A stretch of DNA of 64,000 nucleotides from Candidatus Eisenbergiella intestinipullorum (GCA_019119815.1 DWWH01000050.1:57063-121062), one strand, 5' to 3'; counted from the stretch's first letter, positions 24,224 to 33,242 are shown. A program made the numbers and translations. Notes: generated by a model from the sequence alone, not told the origin.

Positions 24224-26908
24224 TCACCATACCTTTTTTCGGACTCCCTCCGTGGGAAAGCCCGTTCTTTCTTCCGTCTTCAGCCGTTCCAGCGTCATGC
24301 GGGCGCTTCCGCTGATCGCCATATTGTTCAGGTCCATAAGCCTCCGAAGCCCGTCACGTCCCTCTTCTTCTCCCAGCAGGACCAGCGCCCGGTTCAGGAT
24401 GAAGACCAGGATCTGGTATCGTTCCGTCATGAGATCCACGCTGTCTTCTTCCGTCAGCGACCGCTCCAGCTCCGGAAACCGCAGAAGCCGCTTCAGCATG
24501 GGGGCGAAGCCCTTCTGCGGATTGTGTACCGCCGCGTAGGCGAAGGCTTCGATATAATGATAGATCCCCTTCTGGATCGTCCGGTAATCCCGCTCTCCGT
24601 TTTCCAGCCGGTCAAGCACCAGGGCAAACGGTTCGAGCACACAGTCCTTCCCGCTCCAGCCGAGCTGGTTGAGCTGATAGACCAGCTCCGGCATCACGCC
24701 GTGATCCGGAAGGAGCTGGGCGCACATGGTAGAGCCTGCTCTTTCCGGAAGGCCGTCCGCAGCGCGTATCTTCCGGCAGAGCGCACTGCACAGCTCCGGT
24801 GTCCAGTCGTCCATGCCGTGCCAGAGGGCATAACCGATCAGCATTTCCCTCGTTTCTCCATCCGTTTCCCGTTCCAGCCGACTGCGCAGCACCGGGCACA
24901 CCTCTTCCGGCTCTGCGGCCATCAGACCCAGCGTCTCGAAGCTGCCCGTCTCTTCCCATTCAAAGGGCACGTCCACCCACTGGCTGCGGCTTTTGACAGT
25001 AATCCTTTCCGCGCATTCCCGGGCCGTCAGCCTGTTTTCCGGCAGGGTGAGCGGATCGTCCGAATAGGACAGCAGAAATTCCCGCCGTTTCCCCGCGTCC
25101 ATCCGCTCCGGCACCGTGCCCTCCGACAGGGCCTTTGCCAGCAGTCCGCCCAGCACGGCTCCCTGATGCATCAGATCCGGCTGCATCCGGATGCTCGGGA
25201 ACACGTTATGCGTGGCGCTGACCGCCTTTCCCGCCACATACAGTCCTTCGATGCGCCGTCCCTTTTCATCGACGGGAAGCAGGGCGGACAGCGGGATCTG
25301 GATGCTCACCTGAGGAGGCAGCACGCCGCAGTACACCATATCCGCGTCCAGCTTTCCCTTGGGATCGTAGTTGGAATAGCAGGTATAAAGAGCATCCTCC
25401 CAGGTCCGGTAGGTGATCAGATCCTTCAGGCTGACCTCGGCCATGCCCCGGATATGGCGGCTCTCCCGCATGCTCACATAGCTTCCGTGATCGAACTTCT
25501 TCTCCCCGCGCTTCCGGCCGAGCCGGATGAACCGGGTATAATCAAACGGATCCTCCGCAAACAGCATGGAGGAAAAGTTGTTCCGATAGGCGTCCGGAGA
25601 GGTATACTGCGCCAGGGAGGCCCAGTAGGTGATCAGGTCCTGTCTGCTGCCGTAACAGCCCGCCGCACCCAGCGCCACCGCCAGATCCCCGTCTCCCGTA
25701 GCGTCAATGACCGCCTCTGCGAAATAGACCCGGTTTCCCGCATCTCCGGCCGTCACCACCCCGATCCTGCCATCCTCCGGGCATTCCCCGCGGAACGCGT
25801 CGTAGGCGACCTGTCCGAAGACCACCTTCACGCCGGCCTCCAGACAGCATTTCAGATAGATAAAGCTTCTGATCCCTCCGTGAAAATCATCCCGGTCGCT
25901 CCAGATTCCCTGGCGCTTTCGCACCCCGCAGCGCGTACAGAGCCCGTCCACCAGTCCGTCTATCTCCCTCACATCCGAAAAACGGTGTCCGAACCAGTAG
26001 GTACTCACACCGCCTGCCGTCTGGGTTCCTCCCAGATCGTAATTGGGCTCAATCAGCACTGTCCGCAGACCGCCCCTGGCCGCATGGATGGCAGCCATCA
26101 CACCGGCGGTCCCGCCTCCGGCCACCAGCAGATCGCAGCTCTCCTGTCCGGCGGATACGGCCGCCTTTTCCTCCGTCAGCTCCAGAAATCCGTACCGTCC
26201 GAACCGGTTCTGTCCCTTCGGGAACACGTGCAGCGCTTCTTTTGTGCCCGTCTCCTCTCCATTTTCCTTCCGCACCGCCTTTTTGCCGAAGCCCCGGCGC
26301 GCAAAACGGCCCAGATACAGATCCGGATTTTCCTTTCTCTTTTCCAGGAAAGCCCGGATCAGCTTCCGGCGGCAGGCATACAGACGCTGCGCCGTCGCCG
26401 CTGCGGCGTCCGCTCCGTCCTGATCCGCACTCTCCTCCGCTGCGTCGGACACCTCCAACAGCCCGAAGCCGGGCTTTCCCTGTTCCGTAATCAGCGCGAT
26501 ATAGGAGCTGTCCTCCGAACGTTCCCGCAGATCGGCAAATTCCCCGCAGAGGATCCCGAACAGTCCGCCCTTGGCCGCAAACCGGACCAGCGTTCTCCCG
26601 TTCACGGCCTGCTTATTCACATAGCGGACGCAGTAGAGCAGCGTTATCCCCAGCTTTTCGCAGGTTTCCTCCAGAGAAAGCTGATAACCATCCGGCGTAA
26701 AATCCTCTCCCAAAAGCGCTTCCCCGATCTGAGGGCTTCTGTAACGGTTCGTGCCGCAGACGTCTTCCGCCAGACAGGAGGCCGCCGAAGCAAGAAGCAC
26801 GCGCTTTCCCTCTCCGGCAAGCCGTTTCGCCTCCTGCAGGGCAGCCATGCCCTCTCCGGCCACCAGATATTCTGTTTCCGCAATGATTACTGTTCCTGTC
26901 CGCTCCAT
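24224..26908 (-). CDS. Large FAD-dependent oxidoreductase (PF12831-type) with extra N- and C-terminal regions
   Basis: An 894-residue flavoprotein. The core begins near residue 260 with CDLLVAGGGTAGVMAAIHAA (FAD Rossmann motif), then VLIEPNYDLGGTQTAGGVST, AVIDATGDGDLAVALGA and LYVAGKAVSATHNVFPSIRM, typical of the FAD_oxidored family. Before it, residues 10-60 look like a second, degenerate Rossmann unit (LVAGEGMAALQEAKRLAGEG ... VCGTNRY). After it lie about 270 residues, mostly helical, without a motif I recognise. No signal peptide. The start ATG overlaps the GH13 gene by 22 bp. It could oxidise a sugar hydroxyl or an aglycone to assist glycoside breakdown; the reaction is unknown. Confidence 0.85.
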   Translation of the reverse strand: MERTGTVIIAETEYLVAGEGMAALQEAKRLAGEGKRVLLASAASCLAEDVCGTNRYRSPQIGEALLGEDFTPDGYQLSLEETCEKLGITLLYCVRYVNKQAVNGRTLVRFAAKGGLFGILCGEFADLRERSEDSSYIALITEQGKPGFGLLEVSDAAEESADQDGADAAAATAQRLYACRRKLIRAFLEKRKENPDLYLGRFARRGFGKKAVRKENGEETGTKEALHVFPKGQNRFGRYGFLELTEEKAAVSAGQESCDLLVAGGGTAGVMAAIHAARGGLRTVLIEPNYDLGGTQTAGGVSTYWFGHRFSDVREIDGLVDGLCTRCGVRKRQGIWSDRDDFHGGIRSFIYLKCCLEAGVKVVFGQVAYDAFRGECPEDGRIGVVTAGDAGNRVYFAEAVIDATGDGDLAVALGAAGCYGSRQDLITYWASLAQYTSPDAYRNNFSSMLFAEDPFDYTRFIRLGRKRGEKKFDHGSYVSMRESRHIRGMAEVSLKDLITYRTWEDALYTCYSNYDPKGKLDADMVYCGVLPPQVSIQIPLSALLPVDEKGRRIEGLYVAGKAVSATHNVFPSIRMQPDLMHQGAVLGGLLAKALSEGTVPERMDAGKRREFLLSYSDDPLTLPENRLTARECAERITVKSRSQWVDVPFEWEETGSFETLGLMAAEPEEVCPVLRSRLERETDGETREMLIGYALWHGMDDWTPELCSALCRKIRAADGLPERAGSTMCAQLLPDHGVMPELVYQLNQLGWSGKDCVLEPFALVLDRLENGERDYRTIQKGIYHYIEAFAYAAVHNPQKGFAPMLKRLLRFPELERSLTEEDSVDLMTERYQILVFILNRALVLLGEEEGRDGLRRLMDLNNMAISGSARMTLERLKTEERTGFPTEGVRKKVW

Positions 26909-28359
26909 ACGAAATCCCTTTCCGGATCAAACCTGCAGATACTTCCGTCCGTTTCCGCATAGGTAATTTCAAAGGTCCTCTTCTTCAGGTTCGCGTTCAG
27001 GCAGGCGCAGAGAGCGCCGTCTTTCCACTCCACCTTCAGGATGGAATCCTCCGTATCATAAACCTTCATTTCTCCGTCGAAGACCGGATATTCATTTCTG
27101 AACTGCATCAGATGGCAGAGCCTCTGAACCACCGGCTTCTTCACCAGACGGTCGATCTCCTCCACCGTATAGTTGTGTCTGCTGATGTTCCTGTCATAGT
27201 GCGTGCGCTCCATCAGCTCATAATCGTTCTCTCCGGCCAGAAGTCCCATGTAGTACACCTGGGGCACGCCGGGCGTGAAGAACTGAATCGCTCTGGAGAG
27301 CAGATAGCTGTCGTCGTCCTCTCCCACCGCGGAATAGTAGGAGCAGTTGATCTGGTAGACCACCTTTTTCCCGGTGGAGCTTCCGCTGTAGTCCCACTTG
27401 AAATTGGCTCCGTATTTTTCCGTCTGCTCAATGACCGCGTTCAGCTCCTCTTCGGAAAGCAGGTCCACCACGTCCACCGTTCCCAGCCCGTCGTGGGTGT
27501 CCAGCGTGGTCTGCTGCTTTCTGGGGCAGATCTCCAGCCAGTGCTTCAGCCGCTTTCCGCTTCCGGTATACAGGGTGTGCAGCACCATCACGGGAAGCAC
27601 GAAATCGTAGACCGTATAACCGTGCTCGGCAATCTTCAGCTGAACCGTGTAGTGATCGTGGATTTCCGGAAGCATGGGAATCTGCTTCTCGTCCAGGATC
27701 TTCTGCACCCTTCCCATCATCTCCCAGATTTCCGGCTCCAGGAAGAAGCAGGAGGTATTCACCTTTTTCGTAGCAAAAGCGAAGGCATCCAGACGGATCA
27801 TGGCAGCTCCCTGACTGATCAGAAAGCGCAGGGTGTTTTCAATATATTTCCAGGTCACCTCAGATTCCAGGTTCAGATCCATCTGCTCGTCGTCAAAGGT
27901 GCACCAGATCTTTTCCGTCGTTCCGTCCGCAAAGGCGATCTCCTCGCAGGGCGCGCAGGGCTTTCTCTTGTTCAGCATGTCCACCTGCTCCTGGGTGGGC
28001 TCGCCGCCGGGCCAGAATTTCCGGAAACGCAGGAACATGTCCGCATATTCCGAAGCGTCGTGTTTCTCGATAAAATCCTTAAATTCCGGCGATCTTCTGG
28101 ACAGATGATTGATCATAAAGTCAAACATCAGCTCATATTCTCCGGCCAGCGCCCGGATGTCCTCCCAGTCTCCGAACTCCTCCGCCACCTTCCGGTAATC
28201 GATGGGCGCAAAGCCCCGGTCTCCGGAGGAGGGATAAAAGGGCAGCACGTGCACCGCGTTTACCTCCCGTTTAAAGTACCGGTCCAGCACTCCCTTCAGC
28301 TCCTTCAGGTTTTTTCCGAAGCTGTCGGCATATGTGATCAGCATCACCTTGTTTTTCAT
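26887..28359 (-). CDS. gtfA: Sucrose phosphorylase (GH13_18)
   Basis: Retaining phosphorylase converting sucrose and phosphate to glucose-1-phosphate and fructose, or a close GH13_18 relative acting on glucosylglycerate or sucrose-6-phosphate; cytoplasmic, 490 residues. VHVLPFYPSSGDRGFAPIDY, FDFMINHLSRRSPEF, MIRLDAFAFATKK (nucleophile Asp), MLPEIHDHYT (acid/base Glu) and TTLDTHDGLGTVDVVDLL are the family landmarks; the last is strongly sucrose-phosphorylase-like. The ATG at 28359 has GGAG six bases upstream; an earlier ATG is part of that site. It is coupled to the FAD oxidoreductase gene by overlap. Confidence 0.92.
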   Translation of the reverse strand: MKNKVMLITYADSFGKNLKELKGVLDRYFKREVNAVHVLPFYPSSGDRGFAPIDYRKVAEEFGDWEDIRALAGEYELMFDFMINHLSRRSPEFKDFIEKHDASEYADMFLRFRKFWPGGEPTQEQVDMLNKRKPCAPCEEIAFADGTTEKIWCTFDDEQMDLNLESEVTWKYIENTLRFLISQGAAMIRLDAFAFATKKVNTSCFFLEPEIWEMMGRVQKILDEKQIPMLPEIHDHYTVQLKIAEHGYTVYDFVLPVMVLHTLYTGSGKRLKHWLEICPRKQQTTLDTHDGLGTVDVVDLLSEEELNAVIEQTEKYGANFKWDYSGSSTGKKVVYQINCSYYSAVGEDDDSYLLSRAIQFFTPGVPQVYYMGLLAGENDYELMERTHYDRNISRHNYTVEEIDRLVKKPVVQRLCHLMQFRNEYPVFDGEMKVYDTEDSILKVEWKDGALCACLNANLKKRTFEITYAETDGSICRFDPERDFVWSGQEQ

Positions 28360-28458
28360 ATTCTTCTCCATTCCGGAGCGTCCGCATTCTGCCGTCCGGA
28401 CAGCCCTTTGCAGCGCTCCCTTTCCTTTCTGCCGCCTGTGGTCCGAAAGCCGCGGCCG

Positions 28459-29178
28459 TCAATAGCGATAGGTTTCATAAAAGGTCTTAAACCAGGGATT
28501 ATAGTAGTTGGCAAAGGCCATCTGCGCTTCCCTCAGTCTGGCGTCCGCATCCGCGATGAGCTGAGGATTCACGTGTCCGAAGGTATAGAAATCGTAGTGG
28601 CGCGCCGTGATCTTCTGAAGCGTCTGCCTCCACGCCGCCTCGTCGGAGCCGATCTTTTCGCTGAAGCCTCCCCAGACCGCATCCCCCGCGATCAGAAGCC
28701 GGTAGCCGTCCGCCGTCACGTCAAAGCTCACCGATCCCATGGTATGTCCGGGCGTGTACAGGACCTCCAGAAGAAGGCCGTCCGCCTCATAGCGGTCCCC
28801 CTCCTGCAGAAGGCCATCCACCGCGCAGGGCGTAAAATCCTTCCCATACAGAAGGCTCGCGGAGGTCTTTTCGGCATCTCCCTTTTCCACCTGTTCCCGG
28901 TCCAGCTCATGCAGATACAGTCTGGTCCCGAATTCCTCCTTCCACAGATACGCGGCCCCCACATGGTCATAATGGCCATGCGTGCCGAAGATCTTTGTAA
29001 TCCGAGCCGGATCGACGCCTGCTTTGCGGATGTTCTCCTTGATCTGCTCATAGCCCTCCGGCGTTCCGCAGTCGATCAGGATGTATTCGTCCTTTCCCTT
29101 CACCAGGTAGACCGTTGCGTCAAAAAAATGAGTCAGGCTCGGCCCGCCCACCTGCCAGATACCGTTCAGTAATTTCAT
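28459..29178 (-). CDS. MBL-fold metallo-hydrolase
   Basis: Metallo-beta-lactamase-fold hydrolase, 239 residues. IDCGTPEGYEQI, the metal motif GTHGHYDHVGAAYL, LYTPGHTMGSVSF, LIAGDAVWGGF and FYTFGHVNPQLI supply the expected His and Asp ligands. The substrate is unknown; members cleave thioesters, lactones or phosphoesters, and a lactonase step would fit an oxidised-sugar pathway next to the FAD enzyme (inference). The start is taken at the ATG at 29178 behind AAGGAGG. The reading frame stays open upstream through a cluster of hairpin repeats that includes a second AAGGAGG about 140 bp earlier, so some annotations may show an artefactual N-terminal extension. Confidence 0.88.
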   Translation of the reverse strand: MKLLNGIWQVGGPSLTHFFDATVYLVKGKDEYILIDCGTPEGYEQIKENIRKAGVDPARITKIFGTHGHYDHVGAAYLWKEEFGTRLYLHELDREQVEKGDAEKTSASLLYGKDFTPCAVDGLLQEGDRYEADGLLLEVLYTPGHTMGSVSFDVTADGYRLLIAGDAVWGGFSEKIGSDEAAWRQTLQKITARHYDFYTFGHVNPQLIADADARLREAQMAFANYYNPWFKTFYETYRY

Positions 29179-29185
29179 TGTTTCC

Positions 29186-29340
29186 TCCTTGCCGAAGCGT
29201 TCTACGCTGAGGCCGCGAGGAGAAATCACGCATGTGATTTCTCCTCTGCGATCACAGCAGTTTTGTGCTTCGGCGCAAAACTGCCGATTGAAAAATAAGT
29301 CATCAGGCTTATTTTTCAATCTTTCCTCCTTGCCGAAGCG
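29186..29340 (-). repeat. Cluster of three hairpins framed by duplicated CTTCGGCAAGGAGG boxes
   Basis: The 301-bp gap between the MBL gene and the ROK kinase gene holds three strong stem-loops: 29217-29246 (13-bp perfect stem, loop GCAT), 29257-29284 (12-bp stem with one G-T pair, plus-strand loop TTCG) and 29286-29321 (14-bp perfect stem). On the minus strand the array lies between two copies of GCTTCGGCAAGGAGGAAA, the downstream one being the MBL ribosome-binding site. Part of it aligns with the leader of nadC at 8551-8596. It looks like a dispersed intergenic repeat that incorporates ribosome-binding sites. Confidence 0.7.
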
Positions 29341-29479
29341 TTTTATGCCGATCGGAAAAGGTACCGTCCGGCACAGTTTCCCAATCCTTTCACCGTATTC
29401 AGGGGCTTTGCCTGCGGATCTTCTTCCCCGGGCCTTCCTCCCCCTCTCCTTCGCTGCTTTCTCCTGTGAAAAGCTGCCG

Positions 29480-30475
29480 TCACACCACAGCCTTCTGGAT
29501 ATACAGCTCCTCATATGCCTTCATCCCGACGGACACCGCCGCGTAATCGCCGATCCGCTCTCCCAGAAGGGCGGGCACGATCCTGCAGGTTTTCCCGGAA
29601 ACGCCGAGCGCTTCCTTCTCAATCATCTTTTTCATGTTTTTGTCCAGAACAGCCTTCTGCCTGGCGTAGATGCTTCCGATCACGATCCGTTCCGGGTTCA
29701 GGATGTCGATGAGCACGGCCAGACCTCTTCCCAGATATTCTCCCACAATATCAAAGATCTCTGCGGCGAGAGGATCGCCCTGCTCCAGCGCCTCCGCGAT
29801 GCTCTTGGCCGATATGCCATCCAGCTCCTCTTCGCTCCTGCAGAACAAAGGAGCTTTTCCGGCTTCCATGGCCTCCTTCGCCTTCATTCTTCCGAGCTTG
29901 GCAATGCCTCCGCCGCTGCAGAAGCCTTCAAAGGAACCCTTTTTCCCATACCCGCAGGGACCATCCTCCGCCAGACGGATGTGCCCCACCTCTCCGGCCA
30001 GATTGTTGGTTCCCGTATAGAGCTCTCCGTTCAGGATCAGTCCCGCTCCCATACCTGTGCCGAAGGTGAGAAAGATCATGTTCCTGCAGCCTTTTCCCGC
30101 TCCGAAATTCCATTCCGCCAGCGCGCAGGCATCCGCATCGTTCTGGATCATGACCGGGACACCGAATGCCTGCCTCAGAGGCGTGAACACGTCCACATGA
30201 TCCCACTGCGGAAGGTTGGGCGGTGCGAGGATCAGTCCCTTCTCCGCATCCAGAGGGCCGCCGCAGGAAATGCCGATGGAGCAGAGCTTCCAGGAGGGCT
30301 GTTCTTTCAGCTTGTGCCGGATGATGGTGATAAACTCCTGCATGGCTCCGTCAAAATCATCCGTTTTGGTCTTCACCTTGACCTTGTCCAGAAATTCGAT
30401 CTGATCTTTTCCATATCTGGCAAAGGAAACCGCACATTTCGTTCCGCCTATGTCAATTCCAATTACAATCTGCAT
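29480..30475 (-). CDS. ROK-family sugar kinase (glucokinase-like) with degenerate zinc motif
   Basis: Cytoplasmic hexose kinase of the ROK family, 331 residues. MQIVIGIDIGGTKCAVSFA is the ATP phosphate motif, VPVMIQNDADACALAEW holds the catalytic Asp, IFLTFGTGMGAGLILNGELY and GEVGHIRLA follow, and LDILNPERIVIGS is the C-terminal adenosine region. The family zinc motif CxCGxxGCxE reads CGYGKKGSFE here, so two of three Cys are replaced (Tyr, Ser); this suggests a zinc-free subgroup. Start ATG behind GAGAGGG. It probably phosphorylates glucose, mannose or N-acetyl sugars released by the glycosidases in the same operon. Confidence 0.9.
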   Translation of the reverse strand: MQIVIGIDIGGTKCAVSFARYGKDQIEFLDKVKVKTKTDDFDGAMQEFITIIRHKLKEQPSWKLCSIGISCGGPLDAEKGLILAPPNLPQWDHVDVFTPLRQAFGVPVMIQNDADACALAEWNFGAGKGCRNMIFLTFGTGMGAGLILNGELYTGTNNLAGEVGHIRLAEDGPCGYGKKGSFEGFCSGGGIAKLGRMKAKEAMEAGKAPLFCRSEEELDGISAKSIAEALEQGDPLAAEIFDIVGEYLGRGLAVLIDILNPERIVIGSIYARQKAVLDKNMKKMIEKEALGVSGKTCRIVPALLGERIGDYAAVSVGMKAYEELYIQKAVV

Positions 30476-30526
30476 AATTCCCTCTCAGTCTGCCGCACCA
30501 GAACGGCTTTGATTCCTTTTCTTTTT

Positions 30527-33055
30527 TCATACCTGACTCTCTTCCAGTCTCCGGTAAGGAACGTTCAGTCCCTCCAGCGCCAGAACGCCGCCGCTTCCTT
30601 CCGTATGAATGTTCCGGCTTTCTCCGGGAAGCAGGCAGAGGCAGTTTGCGTCCGGATACAGCCGTCCGTCCTCCGGCGTCCGGGTCAGACAAACGAACAG
30701 AGCCGTCTGCGCTCCCCTGTTCGTGATCCGGACCGTTCTCTCTTTCCGGCTCACCGTAAGCTTGGGCTGTTCCATATCAAACACGCTTCCCAAATCCCTG
30801 TCCTTCGTAAACAGATATTCGTTTTCCGCAAGGACTCTCTCTTCCTCCAGCATCCTCAGCCTGAGAAGAAACAGAGGTGTCCGGATCTGACGAAGCTCCG
30901 CCTTCAGCTCTCCCACCGGAACGGGGACCGCACATCCGCCTTCCCTGTCCGGCTCATTCTCCGATGCTCCCGTTCCTGCCGGCCATACGGCAGAAGCCGC
31001 CTTCTGTCCGTACATGTCCCACAGCTCTGCCAGGATCCGGGTCTTTTGCGTCATCTGCTCCCCGGAGGCGTAGATCTGCGCATGAAAGTCTTCCTTTCCA
31101 TACACGCAGGGAGAGTCGAAGCGGGCCGTTACCGTTTCCGCCGCATAAGCCTTTTTCATCCCGTAGTATGCGGGCTTCGGCTGTCCGTAATAGTCCACCA
31201 CGCTGGTGCAGAACAGATTCGGATAGGGCTCATTGAACTGCCAGGGGAAGGACGCGCTGTTGTGCATTGCCCGCCGCAGGTTGCATTCCACCGCATATTT
31301 CAGCCCTTCATACTGCATGAACTGACTGGCTCTGCGGATCTTTTCCGCCGTGTCCGGCTTCTTTCCGAAGGTTTCCTGGACCAGCGGCTCGTTGTTCCAC
31401 CAGGCGCCGCGGTGAAAATAGATTTCATTGTCCTTGCTCGCCGGCAGGAAATGCTCCTCCTTCACGCAGCGCTGCAGCGCGTCATGATTGGCCATCCCCT
31501 CCACGCCGAATTCGGACGCCATCAGAGAGGTACCGCTGTTATAGAGCCTGCAGTGGTTTTCCAGGCCCTGATGTTCCCAGGGGCCGTGAACGTCGAACAG
31601 CTCGTCCGGATGCTTCTCGATGTTTTCCATGCTGTTCATAAAATATCCGCCCGAGGGAGAGGTGGGAAGCCACTTGCGCTTTTCGTCCAGCCTGCGCACC
31701 TGCTTCTCCAGAAGGTGAAGCATCTTGTCGCTTCCGTCCAGGGGCATGCCGTTTTCATCCTGCAGCTCATTTCCGCCGCACCAGACTGCCAGAGCCGTAT
31801 GGCTGCGCTTCTGCCGGATGATCTGCTCCGCCTCCCGCTCCATCTGACGGCAGAATTCTTCGTCCTCCGGCGTTTTGTTTTCGATCCCGGAGCTGGACTG
31901 AATGAACTCCTGCCAGATCAGGATCCCGTTTTCCGCACAGATCCGGTAAAAGGCGTCCGTCTCGATCAGTCCTCCTCCCCAGACGCGGAACATGTTCACA
32001 CCGGCACGTCTGGCGAGTCCGATCAGATGGCGCAGCCTTTCCTCTCCTACGCAGCCGTACATGACATCCGCGGGCACCCAGTTATAACCCTTGATGTACA
32101 TCCGTTTTCCGTTCAGACAAAGCGTCAGCTTTCCCCGTTCGTCCGTTTCATCCGCCAGTCCGTCGTTTGCCTCAAAGCGGATGTCCCTGAGTCCGTAGCG
32201 GAAGGACCGGCTGTCACTGAGACCGTTCTGTCCGTACAACTCCACACGGACCGGATATTCGTATTGCTCTCCTGCCCCGTTCGTCCACCACAGACGGGGA
32301 TCGTCCACGCGAATGCGGATCCGGCAGCTTCCGTCCAGGACCCTTCCTTCAAAAGCACAGCCTCCGAAGCTTCCCCGGATCGTGCCGTCCCTTCCCTCTG
32401 TTCTGACTTCCAGGCAGACCTGTGCATATTTTTCCTCAGGATGGACATCAGCGTATACATATACGTCCTCCAGCAGGGCATCCTCCGTCACGTCCAGATA
32501 TACGCTCTGCCAGATTCCCTGATGGATCATGCGGGGGCAGAAATCCCACCAGTAGGTCATCCTGCTCTTGTTTGTCCTCACCAGGCTGGTCCTTCCCACC
32601 TGGGGCTGTTCCCGGGGGGCGCTCTCCAGCACCACGGCGAGCAGGTTCTTCTTTCCGTACAGAAGCTTCTCTCCCACATCTGCCTTCCAGGGAAGGAACA
32701 TACCCTTATGGCGTCCCAGGGATTCCCCGTTCAGAAAGATCTCCGCCTCGTAGTCAATGCCGTCAAAGCAGAGACGGATCCGCTTTCCCTTCAGATCTTC
32801 TGCAGCCTCAAACTCTTTCCGGTACACCCAGGTCCGTTCCGGCACCCATTCGCAGGATTTGGAATTCAGCTCAAAATAAGGATCCGGCACCTTTCCCGCC
32901 TTCCACATGTCATGCAGCACCGTTCCCGGTACGCTTGCCGGATACCACCATCTTACATCCTTTGTATCCGGCTTCACCGAATCCCTCCATACCCAGTCGA
33001 GGCCGATGAATTCCTTGATCTTCCAGTCCTGTCCGTTTAAACTGATCTGTCCCAT
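30527..33055 (-). CDS. Glycoside hydrolase family 2, beta-mannosidase type
   Basis: Retaining exo-beta-mannosidase-like GH2, 842 residues from the chosen start, no signal peptide. The N-terminal jelly-roll contains WYPASVPGTVLHDMW and FDGIDYEAEIFLNGESLG; the catalytic barrel has RVWGGGLIETDAFYRICAENGI (split around WGGG), the acid/base in LAVWCGGNELQ (Glu about 430) and the nucleophile in LMASEFGVEGM (Glu about 515). The start is uncertain: the ATG at 33055 with GGGA upstream gives a family-like N-terminus (MGQISLNGQDW); the frame continues 21 codons upstream. Together with two GH38 enzymes it points to mannose-containing glycans. Confidence 0.92.
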   Translation of the reverse strand: MGQISLNGQDWKIKEFIGLDWVWRDSVKPDTKDVRWWYPASVPGTVLHDMWKAGKVPDPYFELNSKSCEWVPERTWVYRKEFEAAEDLKGKRIRLCFDGIDYEAEIFLNGESLGRHKGMFLPWKADVGEKLLYGKKNLLAVVLESAPREQPQVGRTSLVRTNKSRMTYWWDFCPRMIHQGIWQSVYLDVTEDALLEDVYVYADVHPEEKYAQVCLEVRTEGRDGTIRGSFGGCAFEGRVLDGSCRIRIRVDDPRLWWTNGAGEQYEYPVRVELYGQNGLSDSRSFRYGLRDIRFEANDGLADETDERGKLTLCLNGKRMYIKGYNWVPADVMYGCVGEERLRHLIGLARRAGVNMFRVWGGGLIETDAFYRICAENGILIWQEFIQSSSGIENKTPEDEEFCRQMEREAEQIIRQKRSHTALAVWCGGNELQDENGMPLDGSDKMLHLLEKQVRRLDEKRKWLPTSPSGGYFMNSMENIEKHPDELFDVHGPWEHQGLENHCRLYNSGTSLMASEFGVEGMANHDALQRCVKEEHFLPASKDNEIYFHRGAWWNNEPLVQETFGKKPDTAEKIRRASQFMQYEGLKYAVECNLRRAMHNSASFPWQFNEPYPNLFCTSVVDYYGQPKPAYYGMKKAYAAETVTARFDSPCVYGKEDFHAQIYASGEQMTQKTRILAELWDMYGQKAASAVWPAGTGASENEPDREGGCAVPVPVGELKAELRQIRTPLFLLRLRMLEEERVLAENEYLFTKDRDLGSVFDMEQPKLTVSRKERTVRITNRGAQTALFVCLTRTPEDGRLYPDANCLCLLPGESRNIHTEGSGGVLALEGLNVPYRRLEESQV

Positions 33056-33074
33056 GTCTGTTCCCATCCTCATC

Positions 33075-33105
33075 GATGTCTCTTTAACGATTGATGTCCC
33101 TTTAA
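33075..33105 (-). repeat. Tandem direct repeat upstream of GH2 gene
   Basis: GATGTCTCTTTAA (33075-33087) and GATGTCCCTTTAA (33093-33105) on the plus strand differ by one base and lie 18 bp apart; on the minus strand they read TTAAAGRGACATC twice just upstream of the GH2 start. A duplicated regulatory site is possible. The 187-bp gap here otherwise shows GC-rich stretches with no gene. Confidence 0.4.
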
Positions 33106-33242
33106 AAAAGGCGGCCAATTTTTCATCCGTCAGCCTCCGGTCCGGGCAGCGCCCGCATGCCGGCCGCCCTTCCGGAGAACGACGTATGTCAGCCGCCCGT
33201 CTCCATTCTTTATGTCATGCAAAGGCCCAGCCGGTTTCCGCG

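Noticed and set aside
19280..26962. Three overlapping plus-strand frames of 800-930 codons opposite the GH38 and FAD oxidoreductase genes
   Set aside because: Same antisense artefact; no ribosome-binding sites, no motifs, and the opposite strand encodes clear enzymes.
29179..29514. N-terminal extension of the MBL protein by about 112 codons
   Set aside because: It would translate the hairpin repeats and overlap the ROK kinase 3' end. The conserved protein begins at the ATG at 29178 with its own strong ribosome-binding site.
29189..33040. Very long plus-strand open frame (over 1200 codons) opposite the ROK kinase and GH2 genes
   Set aside because: It is antisense to genes with full domain evidence, crosses the hairpin repeat cluster, has Arg/His/Leu/Gln-rich composition and no family motif; it comes from GC-biased third positions on the other strand.
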